The notes under the pieces were generated by a model, which had not been told where the DNA came from, searched no databases, and saw only the letters and a program-made list of their open reading frames with translations. The translations under genes and the position numbers were made by a program. 64,000 nt of DNA from Ptiloglossa arizonensis (lineage: Eukaryota; Arthropoda; Insecta; Hymenoptera; Colletidae): positions 1,054,001-1,118,000 of the forward strand of contig NW_027478395.1 of NCBI RefSeq assembly GCF_051014685.1. Reading direction: 5' to 3'. Shown one piece after another: positions 33,136-46,351 of the stretch. Every line of letters begins with the position of its first letter. The stretch's first letter is position 1.

Positions 33136-35267
33136 CATACCGTTGTAATTGGGCGAGTTTCTACTTTCAGACGCAGAAGGAATTTTTGGGTTTGGTCAAT
33201 CCGTTCGCGAGATATGGGACTTTGAATCTAAGAAATGGTTGAGAAGACAACAAATTTTTCGCAATTCTGCTGCTCCAAACGCTTAACCAGAATGGGCTAG
33301 GGAAAAAATACACATACCGTTGTAATCGGGCGAGGTTCTACTTTCAGATGCAATAGGAATTTTTGGGTTAGGTCAATCCGTTCGCGAGATATGGGAGTTT
33401 GAAGCCAAGAAATGGTTGAGAAGGCAAAAAATTTTTCGCAATTCTGCTGCTCCAAACGCTTAACCAGAATGGCCTAGGGACAAAATACGCACACCCTTGT
33501 AATCGGGCTAGTTTCTACTTTCAGACGCAGAAGGAATTTTTGGGTTTGGTCAATCCGTTCGCGAGATATGGGACTTTGAATCTAAGAAATGGTAGAGAAG
33601 ACAACAAATTTTTCGCAATTCTGCTGCCCCAAACGCTTAACCAGAATGGGCTAGGGAAAAAATTCCCATACCGTTGTAATTGGGCGAGTTTCTACTTTCA
33701 GACGCAGAAGGAATTTTTGGGTTTGGTCAATCCGTTCGCGAGATATGGGACTTTGAATCTAAGAAATGGTTGAGAAGACAACAAATTTTTCGCAATTCTG
33801 CTGCTCCAAACTCTTAACCAGAATGGGCTAGGGAAAAAATTCACATACCGTTGTAATTGGGCGAGTTTCTACTTTCAGACGCAACAGGAATTTTTGGGTT
33901 AGGACAATCCGTTCGCGAGATATGGGACTTTGAAGCTAAGAAATGGTTGACAAGACAACAAATTTTTCGCACTTCTGCTGATCCAAACGCTTAACCAGGA
34001 TGGCCTAGGGGAAAAATACACATACCGTTGCAACCGGGCGAGTTTCTACTTTCAGATGCAATAGGAATTTTTGGGTTAGGTCAATCCGTTCGCGAGATAT
34101 GGGAGTTTGAAGCCAAGAAATGGTTGAGAAGACAACAAATTTTTCGCACTTCTGCTGCTCCAATCGCTTAACCAGGATGGCCTAGGGGAAAAATACACAT
34201 ACCGTTGCAACCGGGCGAGTTTCTACTTTCAGATGCAATAGGAATTTTTGGGTTAGGTCAATCCGTTCGCGAGATATGGGAGTTTGAAGCCAAGAAATGG
34301 TTGAGAAGGCAACAAATTTTTCGCACTTCTGCTGCTCCAATCGCTTAACCAGGATGGCCTAGGGGAAAAATACACATACCGTTGCAACCGGGCGAGTTTC
34401 TACTTTCAGATGCAATAGGAATTTTTGGGTTAGGTCAATCCGTTCGCGAGATATGGGAGTTTGAAGCCAAGAAATGGTTGAGAAGGCAAAAAATTTTTCG
34501 CAATTCTGCTGCTCCAAACGCTTAAACAGAATGGCCTAGGGAAAAAATACACATACCGTCGTAATCGGGCGAGTTTCTACTTTCAGATGCAATAGGAATT
34601 TTTGGGTTAGGTCAATCCGTTCGCGAGATATGGGAGTTTGAAGCTAAGAAATGGTTGAGAAGACAACAAATTTTTCGCAATTCTGCTGCTCCAAACGCTT
34701 AACCAGAATGGCCTAGGGAAAAAATACGCACACCCTTGTAATCGGGCGAGTATCTACTTTCAGACGCAGAAGGAATTTTTGGGTTTGGTCAATCCGTTCG
34801 CGAGATATGGGACTTTGAATCTAAGAAATGATTGAGAAGACAACAAATTTTTCGAGATTCTGCGGCTCCAAACGCTTAACCAGAATGGGCTAGGGAAAAA
34901 ATACACATACCGTTGTAATCGGGCGAGTTTCTACTTTCAGACGCAACAGGAATTTTTGGGTTAAGACAATCCGTTCGCGAGATATGGGACTTTGAAGCTA
35001 AGAAATGGTTGACAAGACAACAAATTTTTCGCACTTCTGCTGCTCCAATCGCTTAACCAGAATGGCCTAGGGGAAAAATACACGTACCGTTGTAACCGGG
35101 CGAGTTTCTACTTTCAGATGCAATAGGAATTTTTGGGTTAGGTCAATCCGTTCGCGAGATATGGGAATTTGAAGCCAAGAAATGGTTGAGAAGGCAAAAA
35201 ATTTTTCGCAATTCTGCTGCTCCAAACGCTTAAACAGAATGGCCTAGGGAAAAAATACACATACCGT
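33136..35267. repeat. 42-monomer-offset duplicate (12 monomers), right copy
   Basis: Partner of 25,702-27,833. The copies part where the left reads CCGTCGTAATC and the right CCGTTGTAATC. Confidence 0.85.
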
Positions 35268-38200
35268 TGTAATCGGGCGAGTTTCTACTTTCAGATGGAA
35301 TAGGAGTTTTTGGGTTAGGTCAATCCGTTCGCGAGATATGGGAGTTTGAAGCCAAGAAATGGTTGAGGAGGTAAAAAATTTTTCGCAATTCTGCTGCTCC
35401 AAACACTTAACCAGAATGGTCTAGGGAAAAAATACACATACCGTTGTAATCGGGCGAGTTTCTACTTTCAGATGCAATAGGAATTTTTGGGTTAGGTCAA
35501 TCCGTTCGCGAGATATGGGAGTTTGAAGCCAAGAAATGGTAGAGAAGGCAAAAAATTGTTCACAATTCTGCTGCTCCAAACGCTTAACCAGAATGGGCTA
35601 GGGAAAAAATACACATACCGTTGTAATCGGGCGAGGTTCTACTTTCAGATGCAATAGAAATTTTTGGGTTAGGTCAATCCGTTCGCGAGATATGGGAGTT
35701 TGAAGCCAAGAAATGGTTGAGAAGGCAAAAAATTTTTCGCAATTCTGCTGCTTCAAACGCTTAACCAGAATGGCCTAGGGAAAAAATACACATACCATTG
35801 TAATCGGGCGAGTTTCTACTTTCAGATGCAATAGGAATTTTTGGGTTAGGTCAATCCGTTCGCGAGATATGGGAGTTTGAAGCCAAGAAATGGTAGAGAA
35901 GGCAAAAAATTGTTCACAATTCTGCTGCTCCAAACGCTTAACCAGAATGGGCTAGGGAAAAAATACACATACCGTTGTAATCGGGCGAGGTTCTACTTTC
36001 AGATGCAATAGGAATTTTTGGGTTAGGTCAATCCGTTCGCGAGATATGGGAGTTTGAAGCCAAGAAATGGTTGAGAAGGCAAAAAATTTTTCGCAATTCT
36101 GCTGCTTCAAACGCTTAACCAGAATGGCCTAGGGAAAAAATACACATACCGTTGTAATCGGGCGAGTTTTTACTTTCAGTTACAATAGGAATTTTTGGGT
36201 CTGGTCAATCCGTTCGCGAGATATGGGACTTTGAAGCTAAGAAATGGTTGACAAGACAACAAATTTTTCGCACTTCTGCTGCTCCAATCGCTTAACCAGG
36301 ATGGCCTAGGGGAAAAATACACATACCGTTGTAACCGGGCGAGTTTCTACTTTCAGATGCAATAGGAATTTTTGGGTTAGGTCAATCCGTTCGCGAGATA
36401 TGGGAGTTTGAAGCCAAGAAATGGTGGAGAAGGCAAAAAATTGTTCACAATTCTGCTGCTCCAAACGCTTAACCAGAATGGGCTAGGGAAAAAATACACA
36501 TACCATTGTAATCGGGCGAGTTTCTACTTTCAGATGCAATAGGAATTTTTGGGTTAGGTCAATCCGTTCGCGAGATATGGGAGTTTGAAGCCAAGAAATG
36601 GTTGAGAAGGCAACAAATTTTTCGCACTTCTGCTGCTCCAATCGCTTAACCAGGATGGCCTAGGGGAAAAATACACATACCGTTGCAACCGGGCGAGTTT
36701 CTACTTTCAGATGCAATAGGAATTTTTGGGTTAGGTCAATCCGTTCGCGAGATATGGGAGTTTGAAGCCAAGAAATGGTTGAGAAGGCAAAAAATTTTTC
36801 GCAATTCTGCTGCTCCAAACGCTTAAACAGAACGGCCTAGGGAAAAAATACACATACCGTCGTAATCGGGCGAGTTTCTACTTTCAGATGCAATAGGAAT
36901 TTTTGGGTTAGGTTAATCCGTTCGCGAGATATGGGAGTTTGAAGCTAAGAAATGGTTGAGAAGGCAAACAATTTTTCGCAATTCTGCTGCTCCAAACGCT
37001 TAACCAGAATGGTCTAGGGAAAAAATACACATACCGTTGTAATCGGGCGAGTTTCTACTTTCAGTTACAATAGGAATTTTTGGGTCTGGTCAATCCGTTC
37101 GCGAGATATGGGACTTTGAAGCTAAGAAATGGTTGACAAGACGACAAATTTTTCGCACTTCTGCTGCTCCAATCGCTTAACCAGGATGGCCTAGGGGGAA
37201 AATACACATACCGTTGCAACCGGGCGAGTTTCTACTTTCAGATGCAATAGGAATTTTTGGGTTAGGTCAATCCGTTCGCGAGATATGGGAGTTTGAAGCC
37301 AAGAAATGGTTGAGAAGGCAACAAATTTTTCGCACTTCTGCTGCTCCAATCGCTTAACCAGGATGGCCTAGGGGAAAAATACACATACCGTCGTAATCGG
37401 GCGAGTTTCTACTTTCAGATGCAATAGGAATTTTTGGGTTAGGTCAATCCGTTCGCGAGATATGGGAGTTTGAAGCCAAGAAATGGTTGAGAAGGCAACA
37501 AATTTTTCGCACTTCTGCTGCTCCAATCGCTTAACCAGGATGGCCTAGGGGAAAAATACACATACCGTCGTAATCGGGCGAGTTTCTACTTTCAGATGCA
37601 ATAGGAATTTTTGGGTTAGGTCAATCCGTTCGCGAGATATGGGAGTTTGAAGCTAAGAAATGGTTGAGAAGACAACAAATTTTTCGCAATTCTGCTGCTC
37701 CAATCGCTTAACCAGAATGGTCTAGGGAAAAAATACACATACCGTTGTAATCGGGCGAGTTTCTACTTTCAGATGCAATAGGAATTTTTGGGTTAGGTCA
37801 ATCCGTTCGCGAGATATGGGAGTTTGAAGCCAAGAAATGGTTGAGAAGGCAAAAAATTTTTCGCAATTCTGCTGCTCCAAACGCTTAAACAGAATGGCCT
37901 AGGGAAAAAATACACATACCGTCGTAATCGGACGAGTTTCTACTTTCAGATGCAATAGGAATTTTTGGGATAGGTCAATCCGTTCGCGAGACATGGGAGT
38001 TTGAAGCTAAGAAATGGTTGAGAAGACAACAAATTTTTCGCAATTCTGCTGCTCCAAACGCTTAACCAGAATGGCCTAGGGAAAAAATACGCACACCCTT
38101 GTAATCGGGCGAGTTTCTACTTTCAGACGCAGAAGGAATTTTTGGGTTTGGTCAATCCGTTCGCGAGATATGGGACTTTGAATCTAAGAAATGGTTGAGA

Positions 38201-38639
38201 AGACAACAAATTTTTCGCACTTCTGCTGCTCCAATCGCTTAACCAGGATGGCCTAGGGGAAAAATACACATACCGTTGCAACCGGGCGAGTTTCTACTTT
38301 CAGATGCAATAGGAATTTTTGGGTTAGGTCAATCCGTTCGCGAGATATGGGAGTTTGAAGCCAAGAAATGGTTGAGAAGACAACAAATTTTTCGCAATTC
38401 TGCTGCTCCAATCGCTTAACCAGAATGGCCTAGGGAAAAAATACGCACACCCTTGTAATCGGACGAGTTTCTACTTTCAGACGCAGAAGGAATTTTTGGG
38501 TTTGGTCAATCCGTTCGCGAGATATGGGACTTTGAATCTAAGAAATGGTTGAGAAGACAACAAATTTTTCGCAATTCTGCTGCTCCAAACGCTTAACCAG
38601 AATGGGCTAGGGAAAAAATACGCACACCCTTGTAATCGG

Positions 38640-40132
38640 ACGAGTTTCTACTTTCAGATGCAATAGGAATTTTTGGGTTAGGTCAATCCGTTCGCGAGAT
38701 ATGGGAGTTTGAAGCCAAGAAATGGTTGAGAAGGCAACAAATTTTTCGCACTTCTGCTGCTCCAATCGCTTAACCAGGATGGCCTAGGGGAAAAATACAC
38801 ATACCGTTGCAACCGGGCGAGTTTCTACTTTCAGATGCAATAGGAATTTTTGGGTTAGGTCAATCCGTTCGCGAGATATGGGAGTTTGAAGCCAAGAAAT
38901 GGTTGAGAAGGCAAAAAATTTTTCGCAATTCTGCTGCTCCAAACGCTTAAACAGAACGGCCTAGGGAAAAAATACACATACCGTCGTAATCGGGCGAGTT
39001 TCTACTTTCAGATGCAATAGGAATTTTTGGGTTAGGTTAATCCGTTCGCGAGATATGGGAGTTTGAAGCTAAGAAATGGTTGAGAAGGCAAAAAATTTTT
39101 CGCAATTCTGCTGCTCCAAACGCTTAACCAGAATGGTCTAGGGAAAAAATACACATACCGTTGTAATCGGGCGAGTTTCTACTTTCAGATGCAATAGGAA
39201 TTTTTGGGTTAGGTCAATCCGTTCGCGAGATATGGGTGTTTGAAGCCAAGAAATGGTTGAGAAGGCAAAAAATTTTTCGCAATTCTGCTGCTTCAAACGG
39301 CTAACCAGAATGGCCTAGGGAAAAAATACACATACCGTTGTAATCGGGCGAGTTTCTACTTTCAGTTACAATAGGAATTTTTGGGTCTGGTCAATCCGTT
39401 CGCGAGATATGGGACTTTGAAGCTAAGAAATGGTTGACAAGACAACAAATTTTTCGCACTTCTGCTGCTCCAATCGCTTAACCAGGATGGCCTAGGGGGA
39501 AAATACACATACCGTTGCAACCGGGCGAGTTTCTACTTTCAGATGCAATAGGAATTTTTGGGTTAGGTCAATCCGTTCGCGAGATATGGGAGTTTGAAGC
39601 CAAGAAATGGTTGAGAAGGCAAAAAATTTTTCGCAATTCTGCTGCTCCAAACGCTTAAACAGAATGGCCTAGGGAAAAAATACACATACCGTCGTAATCG
39701 GGCGAGTTTCTACTTTCAGATGCAATAGGAATTTTTGGGATAGGTCAATCCGTTCGCGAGACATGGGAGTTTGAAGCTAAGAAATGGTTGAGAAGACAAC
39801 AAATTTTTCGCAATTCTGCTGCTCCAAACGCTTAACCAGAATGGCCTAGGGAAAAAATACGCACACCCTTGTAATCGGGCGAGTTTCTACTTTCAGACGC
39901 AGAAGGAATTTTTGGGTTTGGTCAATCCGTTCGCGAGATATGGGACTTTGAATCTAAGAAATGGTTGAGAAGACAACAAATTTTTCGCACTTCTGCTGCT
40001 CCAATCGCTTAACCAGGATGGCCTAGGGGAAAAATACACATACCGTTGCAACCGGGCGAGTTTCTACTTTCAGATGCAATAGGAATTTTTGGGTTAGGTC
40101 AATCCGTTCGCGAGATATGGGAGTTTGAAGCT
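38640..40132. repeat. Long-range duplicate flanking region IV, left copy
   Basis: About 1.49 kb (8.4 monomers) recurs at 60,764-62,256. The offset of 22,124 bp is 125 x 177 minus 1, and the missing base is the deletion near 55,250. Shared rare variants are ACAGAACGGCCTAGG (38,951/61,075), GGGTTAGGTTAATCC, GGCCTAGGGGGAAAATAC and CGCGAGACATGGGAG, in the same order. A related piece also lies 12 monomers upstream, with ACAGAACGG at 36,827. Confidence 0.85.
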
Positions 40133-40505
40133 AAGAAATGGTTGAGAAGACAACAAATTTTTCGCAATTCTGCTGCTCCAAACGCTTAAGCAGAATGGCC
40201 TAGGGAAAAAATACGCACACCCTTGTAATCGGGCGAGTTTCTACTTTCAGACGCAGAAGGAATTTTTTGGTTTGGTCAATCCGTTCGCGAGATATGGGAC
40301 TTTGAATCTAAGAAATGGTTGAGAAGACAACAAATTTTTCGCGATTCTGCTGCTCCAAACGCTTAACCAGAATGGGCTAGGAAAAAAATACACATACCGT
40401 TGTAATCGGGCGAGTTTCTACTTTCAGATGCAATAGGAATTTTTGGGTTAGGTCAATCCGTTCGCGAGATATGGGAGTTTGAAGCCAAGAAATGTTTGAG
40501 GAGGC
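40052..40505. repeat. Seven-monomer-offset duplicate, left copy
   Basis: Recurs at 41,291-41,744 with an offset of 1,239 bp. Shared rare variants are GGAATTTTTTGGTTTGG (T6 at 40,261/41,500), GCTTAAGCAGAATGG, GGGCTAGGAAAAAAATAC and GAAATGTTTGAGGAGGC. The T6 and GCTAGGAAAAAAATAC variants recur together near 58,314 in region V. Confidence 0.82.
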
Positions 40506-41290
40506 AACAAATTTTTCGCAATTCTGCTGCTCCAAACGCTTAACCAGGATGGCCTAGGGGAAAAATACACATACCGTTGCAACCGGGCGAGTTTCTACTT
40601 TCAGATGCAATAGGAATTTTTGGGTTAGGTCAATCCGTTCGCGAGATATGGGAGTTTGAAGCCAAGAAATGGTTGAGAAGGCAACAAATTTTTCGCACTT
40701 CTGCTGCTCCAATCGCTTAACCAGGATGGCCTAGGGGAAAAATACACATACCGTCGTAATCGGGCGAGTTTCTACTTTCAGATGCAATAGGAATTTTTGG
40801 GTTAGGTCAATCCGTTCGCGAGATATGGGAGTTTGAAGCTAAGAAATGGTTGAGAAGACAACAAATTTTTCGCAATTCTGCTGCTCCAATCGCTTAACCA
40901 GAATGGCCTAGGGAAAAAATACGCACACCCTTGTAATCGGACGAGTTTCTACTTTCAGACGCAGAAGGAATTTTTGGGTTTGGTCAATCCGTTCGCGAGA
41001 TATGGGACTTTGAAGCTAAGAAATGGTTGACAAGACAACAAATTTTTCGCACTTCTGCTGCTCCAATCGCTTAACCAGAATGGCCTAGGGGAAAAATACA
41101 CGTACCGTTGTAACCGGGCGAGTTTCTACTTTCAGATGCAATAGGAATTTTTGGGTTAGGCCAATCCGTTCGCGAGATATGGGAGTTTGAAGCCAAGAAA
41201 TGGTTGAGAAGGCAAAAAATTTTTCGCAATTCTGCTGCTCCAAACGCTTAAACAGAATGGCCTAGGGAAAAAATACACATACCGTCGTAA

Positions 41291-41744
41291 TCGGGCGAGT
41301 TTCTACTTTCAGATGCAATAGGAATTTTTGGGTTAGGTCAATCCGTTCGCGAGATATGGGAGTTTGAAGCTAAGAAATGGTTGAGAAGACAACAAATTTT
41401 TCGCAATTCTGCTGCTCCAAACGCTTAAGCAGAATGGCCTAGGGAAAAAATACGCACACCCTTGTAATCGGGCGAGTTTCTACTTTCAGACGCAGAAGGA
41501 ATTTTTTGGTTTGGTCAATCCGTTCGCGAGATATGGGACTTTGAATCTAAGAAATGGTTGAGAAGACAACAAATTTTTCGCGATTCTGCTGCTCCAAACG
41601 CTTAACCAGAATGGGCTAGGAAAAAAATACACATACCGTTGTAATCGGGCGAGTTTCTACTTTCAGATGCAATAGGAATTTTTGGGTTAGGTCAATCCGT
41701 TCGCGAGATATGGGAGTTTGAAGCCAAGAAATGTTTGAGGAGGC
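41291..41744. repeat. Seven-monomer-offset duplicate, right copy
   Basis: Partner of 40,052-40,505. The copies part at GAGGCAAAAAATT here versus GAGGCAACAAATT in the left copy. Confidence 0.82.
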
Positions 41745-42635
41745 AAAAAATTTTTCGCAATTCTGCTGCTCCAAACGCTTAACCAGAATGGTCTAGGGAA
41801 AAAATACACATACCGTTGTAATCGGGCGAGTTTCTACTTTCAGATGCAATAGGAATTTTTGGGTTAGGTCAATCCTTTCGCGAGATATGGGAGTTTGAAG
41901 CCAAGAAATGGTTGAGAAGGCAAAAAATTTTTCGCAATTCTGCTGCTTCAAACGCTTAACCAGAATGGCCTAGGGAAAAAATACACATACCGTTGTAATC
42001 GGGCGAGTTTCTACTTTCAGTTACAATAGGAATTTTTGGGTCTGGTCAATCCGTTCGCGAGATATGGGACTTTGAAGCTAAGAAATGGTTGAAAAGACAA
42101 CAAATTTTTCGCACTTCTGCTGCTCCAATCGCTTAACCAGGATGGCCTAGGGGAAAAATACACATACCGTTGCAACCGGGCGAGTTTCTACTTTCAGATG
42201 CAATAGGAATTTTTGGGTTAGGTCAATCCGTTCGCGAGATATGGGAGTTTGAAGCCAAGAAATGGTTGAGAAGGCAACAAATTTTTCGCAATTCTGCTGC
42301 TCCAAACGCTTAACCAGAATGGCCTAGGGAAAAAATACGCACACCCTTGTAATCGGGCGAGTTTCTACTTTCAGACGCAGAAGGAATTTTTGGGTTTGGT
42401 CAATCCGTTCGCGAGATATGGGACTTTGAATCTAAGAAATGGTTGAGAAGACAACAAATTTTTCGCAATTCTGCTGCTCCAAACGCTTAACCAGAATGGG
42501 CTAGGGAAAGAATTCACATACCGTTGTAATTGGGCGAGTTTCTACTTTCAGACGCAGAAGGAATTTTTGGGTTTGGTCAATCCGTTCGCGAGATATGGGA
42601 CTTTGAATCTAAGAAATGGTTGAGAAGACAACAAA
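41630..42635. repeat. Seven-monomer-offset duplicate at the region III/IV border, left copy
   Basis: Recurs at 42,869-43,874 with an offset of 1,239 bp. The shared order is GTCTAGGG, CTGCTTCAAACGC, CAGTTACAATAGG with GGGTCTGGTC, GGTTGAAAAGACAAC, GCAACCGGG, then ACGCACACCC or ACGCACAGCC. It ends where this copy reads CGCACTTCTGCTGATCC and the right copy CGCAATTCTGCTGCTCC. Confidence 0.8.
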
Positions 42636-42868
42636 TTTTTCGCACTTCTGCTGATCCAAACGCTTAACCAGAATGGCCTAGGGAAAAAATACACATACCG
42701 CTGTAGTCGGGCGAGTGTCTACTTTCAGATGCAATAGGAATTTTTGGGTTAGGTCAATCCGTTCGCGAGATATGGGAGTTTGAAGCCAAGAAATGGTTGA
42801 CAAGACAACAAATTTTTCGCACTTCTGCTGATCCAAACGCTTAACCAGAATGGCCTAGGGAAAAAATA

Positions 42869-43874
42869 CACATACCGTTGTAATCGGGCGAGTTTCTACT
42901 TTCAGATGCAATAGGAATTTTTGGGTTAGGTCAATCCGTTCGCGAGATATGGGAGTTTGAAGCCAAGAAATGGTTGAGGAGGCAAAAAATTTTTCGCAAT
43001 TCTGCTGCTCCAAACGCTTAACCAGAATGGTCTAGGGAAAAAATACACATACCGTTGTAATCGGGCGAGTTTCTACTTTCAGATGCAATAGGAATTTTTG
43101 GGTTAGGTCAATCCGTTCGCGAGATATGGGAGTTTGAAGCCAAGAAATGGTTGAGAAGGCAAAAAATTTTTCGCAATTCTGCTGCTTCAAACGCTTAACC
43201 AGAATGGCCTAGGGAAAAAATACACATACCGTTGTAATCGGGCGAGTTTCTACTTTCAGTTACAATAGGAATTTTTGGGTCTGGTCAATCCGTTCGCGAG
43301 ATATGGGACTTTGAAGCTAAGAAATGGTTGAAAAGACAACAAATTTTTCGCACTTCTGCTGCTCCAATCGCTTAACCAGGATGGCCTAGGGGAAAAATAC
43401 ACATACCGTTGCAACCGGGCGAGTTTCTACTTTCAGATGCAATAGGAATTTTTGGGTTAGGTCAATCCGTTCGCGAGATATGGGAGTTTGAAGCCAAGAA
43501 ATGGTTGAGAAGGCAACAAATTTTTCGCAATTCTGCTGCTCCAAACGCTTAACCAGAATGGCCTAGGGAAAAAATACGCACAGCCTTGTAATCGGGCGAG
43601 TTTCTACTTTCAGACGCAGAAGGAATTTTTGGGTTTGGTCAATCCGTTCGCGAGATATGGGACTTTGAATCTAAGAAATGGTTGAGAAGACAACAAATTT
43701 TTCGCAATTCTGCTGCTCCAAACGCTTAACCAGAATGGGCTAGGGAAAAAAATCACATACCGTTGTAATTGGGCGAGTTTCTACTTTCAGACGCAGAAGG
43801 AATTTTTGGGTTTGGTCAATCCGTTCGCGAGATATGGGACTTTGAATCTAAGAAATGGTTGAGAAGACAACAAA
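42869..43874. repeat. Seven-monomer-offset duplicate at the region III/IV border, right copy
   Basis: Partner of 41,630-42,635. The same monomer series then recurs through region IV, so this is an early unit of the region IV pattern. Confidence 0.8.
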
Positions 43875-46351
43875 TTTTTCGCAATTCTGCTGCTCCAAAC
43901 GCTTAACCAGAATGGGCTAGGGAAAAAATTCATACACCGTTGTAATTGGGCGAGTTTCTACTTTCAGACGCAACAGGAATTTTTGGGTTAGGACAATCCG
44001 TTCGCGAGATATGGGACTTTGAAGCTAAGAAATGGTTGACAAGACAACAAATTTTTCGCACTTCTGCTGATCCAAACGCTTAACCAGAATGGCCTAGGGA
44101 AAAAATACACATACCGCTGTAGTCGGGCGAGTGTCTACTTTCAGATGCAGAAGGAATTTTTGGGTTTGGTCAATCCGTTCGCGAGATATGGGACTTTGAA
44201 TCTAAGAAATGGTTGAGAAGACAACAAATTTTTCGCAATTCTGCTGCTCCAAACGCTTAACCAGAGTGGGCTAGGGAAAAAATTCACATACCGTTGTAAT
44301 TGGGCGAGTTTCTACTTTCAGACGCAGAAGGAATTTTTGGGTTTGGTCAATCCGTTCGCGAGATATGGGACTTTGAATCTAAGAAATGGTTGAGAAGACA
44401 ACAAATTTTTCGCAATTCTGCTGCTCCAAACGCTTAACCAGAATGGGCTAGGGAAAAAATTCATATACCGTTTTAATTGGGCGAGTTTCTACTTTCAGAC
44501 GCAACAGGAATTTTTGGGTTAGGACAATCCGTTCGCGAGATATGGGACTTTGAAGCTAAGAAATGGTTGACAAGACAACAAATTTTTCGCACTTCTGCTG
44601 ATCCAAACGCTTAACCAGAATAGCCTAGGGAAAAAATACACATACCGCTGTAGTCGGGCGAGTGTCTACTTTCAGATGCAATAGGAATTTTTGGGTTAGG
44701 TCAATCCGTTCGCGAGATATGGGAGTTTGAAGCCAAGAAATGGTTGAGGAGGCAAAAAATTTTTCGCAATTCTGCTGTTGCAAACGCTTAACCAGAATGG
44801 GCTAGGGAAAAAATTCACATACCGTTGTAATTGGGCGAGTTTCTACTTTCAGACGCAAAAGGAATTTTTGGGTTTGGTCAATCCGTTCGCGAGATATGGG
44901 ACTTTGAATCTAAGAAATGGTTGAGAAGACAACAAATTTTTCGCAATTCTGCTGCTCCAAACGCTTAACCAGAATGGGCTAGGGAAAAAATTCATATACC
45001 GTTGTAATTGGGCGAGTTTCTACTTTCAGACGCAACAGGAATTTTTGGGTTAGGACAATCCGTTCGCGAGATATGGGACTTTGAAGCTAAGAAATGTTTG
45101 ACAAGACAACAAATTTTTCGCACTTCTGCTGCTCCAAACGCTTAACCAGAATGGGCTAGGGAAAAAATTCATATACCGTTGTAATTGGGCGAGTTTCTAC
45201 TTTCAGACGCAACAGGAATTTTTGGGTTAGGACAATCCGTTCGCGAGATATGGGACTTTGAAGCTAAGAAATGGTTGACAAGACAACAAATTTTTCGCAC
45301 TTCTGCTGATCCAAACGCTTAACCAGAATGGCCTAGGGAAAAAATACACATACCGCTGTAGTCGGGCGAGTGTCTACTTTCAGATGCAATAGGAATTTTT
45401 GGGTTAGGTCAATCCGTTCGCGAGATATGGGAGTTTGAAGCCAAGAAATGGTTGAGGAGGCAAAGAATTTTTCGCAATTCTGCTGCTCCAAACGCTTAAC
45501 CAGAATGGTCTAGGGAAAAAATACACATACCGTTGTAATCGGGCGAGTTTCTACTTTCAGATGCAATAGGAGTTTTTGGGTTAGGTCAATCCGTTCGCGA
45601 GATATGGCAGTTTGAAGCCAAGAAATGGTTGAGAAGGCAAAAAATTTTTCGCAATTCTGCTGCTTCAAACGCTTAACCAGAATGGCCTAGGGAAAAAATA
45701 CACATACCGTTGTAATCGGGCGAGTTTCTACTTTCAGTTACAATAGGAATTTTTGGGTCTGGTCAATCCGTTCGCGAGATATGGGACTTTGAAGCTAAGA
45801 AATGGTTGAAAAGACAACAAATTTTTCGCACTTCTGCTGCTCCAATCGCTTAACCAGGATGGCCTAGGGGAAAAATACACATACCGTTGCAACCGGGCGA
45901 GTTTCTACTTTCAGATGCAATAGGAATTTTTGGGTTAGGTCAATCCGTTCGCGAGATATGGGAGTTTGAAGCCAAGAAATGGTTGAGAAGGCAACAAATT
46001 TTTCGCAATTCTGCTGCTCCAAACGCTTAACCAGAATGGCCTAGGGAAAAAATACGCACACCCTTGTAATCGGGCGAGTTTCTACTTTCAGACGCAGAAG
46101 GAATTTTTGGGTTTGGTCAATCCGTTCGCGAGATATGGGACTTTGAATCTAAGAAATGGTTGAGAAGACAACAAATTTTTCGCAATTCTGCTGCTCCAAA
46201 CGCTTAACCAGAATGGGCTAGGGAAAAAATTCATATACCGTTGTAATTGGGCGAGTTTCTACTTTCAGACGCAACAGGAATTTTTGGGTTAGGACAATCC
46301 GTTCGCGAGATATGGGACTTTGAAGCTAAGAAATGTTTGACAAGACAACAA

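Larger units (their letters stand above)
22645..42640. repeat. Region III: subfamily domain with CAGAAGG and GCAACCGGG monomers
   Basis: About 113 monomers carrying markers not seen to the left: TTGCAACCGGGCG and TTGTAATTGGGCG at phase 50-62, CGCAGAAGGAATTTTTGGG at phase 80-97, TTAAACAGAATGG and AACCAGGATGG at phase 14-25, and ACGCACACCCTTG at phase 38-52. Marker spacings are exact multiples of 177: for example GGGACAAA(A/G)TACGC at 24,451, 26,044, 29,053, 31,531 and 33,478 gives steps of 9, 17, 14 and 11 monomers. I found no indel in this region. No gene was seen. The right boundary is gradual. Confidence 0.78.

Noticed and set aside
1973..33773. Open reading frames of 61-124 codons on both strands
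   Set aside because: All are the satellite read in frame. The same peptides recur at exact monomer spacings (1,594, 8,139, 7,080 and 7,434 bp), and they start and end at monomer variants that create or remove one stop. No ribosome-binding or promoter context or protein-like conservation was seen.
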